Shown piece after piece: positions 63,390 through 64,000 of a stretch of DNA of 64,000 nucleotides. The notes beneath the pieces were generated by a model, which searched no databases, was not told where the DNA came from, and was given only the letters and a program-made list of their open reading frames with translations. The stretch's first letter is position 1. Each line of letters begins with the position of its first letter. The stretch is from Whitmania pigra (lineage: Eukaryota; Annelida; Clitellata; Hirudinida; Haemopidae), in NCBI GenBank assembly GCA_021613335.1, contig JAJTWR010000329.1:960001-1024000 (forward strand), in the 5' to 3' direction. Both the position numbers and the translations under genes were made by a program.

Positions 63390-63747
63390 TCACGGTTTGA
63401 TCTTGAGATGGTCAACGGAGGATTTAACGTATTCAAACTTCCGACGGGCAAGGAAGTCATGCCGGTTACAAACTTTAAGAACAATCTCCCCTTCTTCGAA
63501 TAATGACAGAGTCTCGATTAGAAATCCAACCGATTGTGAACTCTGGTACACACAATAGCTTTTTCACGGTCCATCTCCGGAATTCTTCGCAACAGAATAA
63601 ATTTTTTAGTTCTTCTGGCAAAAGCAAATCAACATTTCCACGTAACAAAACCTCATCAAATCCTTCTCTGCTAACATCTCGTTGGGACGCACCTTCCAAC
63701 AGGAAATGATCATCCGAAAAACCTACACGCTTCTTCTTATACTTGTT
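63390..63747 (-). pseudogene. Broken protein-like reading frame, unrecognised
   Basis: On the minus strand one frame runs from 63747 to a stop at 63475 and reads YKKKRVGFSDDHFLLEGASQ, then NVDLLLPEELKNLFCCEEF and RRWTVKKLLCVPEFTIGW. A second frame, shifted, overlaps its end and continues FLIETLSLFEEGEIVLKVCN, then RHDFLARRKFEYVKSS, to a stop at 63390. The join of two protein-like frames suggests a frameshifted gene or mobile-element gene remnant. No family recognised. The region lies at the window edge, so exons beyond 64000 may exist. Confidence 0.3.
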
Positions 63748-64000
63748 CTATCTCTGCCTTCTCAGATACAGGTATGTCGTTTCAGCTTTTCCATGGGGCA
63801 AACCCTCGTAAAACTTTAAGAGATGACCTACTTCATTTTATCTTAAAGTCAAACGACTCAAAATGACTGAATTTCTCTTTAGACTTTGATTAAGGTTGAT
63901 ATCCAAGGATAGTTAATGAAGGAATAGTAAACAAGTTGTACAAAATAAGTCTTTAAATGATGGAATTACAGCCAAATCATCAATGAATTTGCATGCTAGC

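Overview
This window is animal nuclear DNA. Genes are split by short GT-AG introns, the non-coding DNA is visibly AT-rich and full of ATT and ATG/CAT triplet repeats, and the families present (NHLH, AHR, BSX, delta-type protocadherin, GLG1, CIBAR) are bilaterian. A seven-repeat delta-type protocadherin argues against fly- or nematode-like lineages. A lophotrochozoan, perhaps an annelid such as a leech, is my best guess; I could not test it. Coding exons below were assembled by hand from splice signals. In nearly every recognised gene, each exon-exon junction agrees in reading phase, and that agreement is the main support for the models.

Layout: (1) 0-20 kb is gene-poor and repeat-rich and holds transcription-factor genes: NHLH-type bHLH (736-990, +), an aryl hydrocarbon receptor in ten coding exons (4424-11589, +) and the homeobox gene BSX in four exons (18178-14733, -). 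A small CARD-like reading frame (3761-3309, -) lies just upstream of AHR. Two unrecognised coding exons lie near 20 kb. (2) 21-46 kb is compact and gene-dense: an LRR transmembrane protein (-), TMEM209 (-), BORCS6 (-), EI24 (+), GLG1 (+), an SH2-pseudokinase (-), fumarate hydratase (+) and CIBAR1/FAM92 (-). BORCS6/EI24 and pseudokinase/FH are divergent pairs with very short shared upstream regions; GLG1 and the pseudokinase converge tail to tail. (3) 46-56 kb has no gene I can support and starts with hAT-like non-autonomous elements. (4) A delta-type protocadherin (56472-60264, +) follows a TATA-like promoter, and the last 3.7 kb holds mobile-element debris and a broken reading frame.

How the genes relate: there is no operon logic here. 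The 21-46 kb block is mostly housekeeping and endomembrane functions (nuclear envelope, lysosome positioning, ER/autophagy, Golgi, TCA cycle, cilium base). The flanks hold developmental regulators and an adhesion receptor with large non-coding surroundings. The most unusual items are the single-exon protein in which both the SH2 and kinase domains have lost their key residues, the CARD-like gene beside AHR, a GC-AG intron inside the fumarase signature, a stop-free in-frame 111-nt intron in the protocadherin tail, and a near-perfect CCAAT-bearing inverted repeat upstream of AHR. I saw no tRNA, rRNA or CRISPR array.
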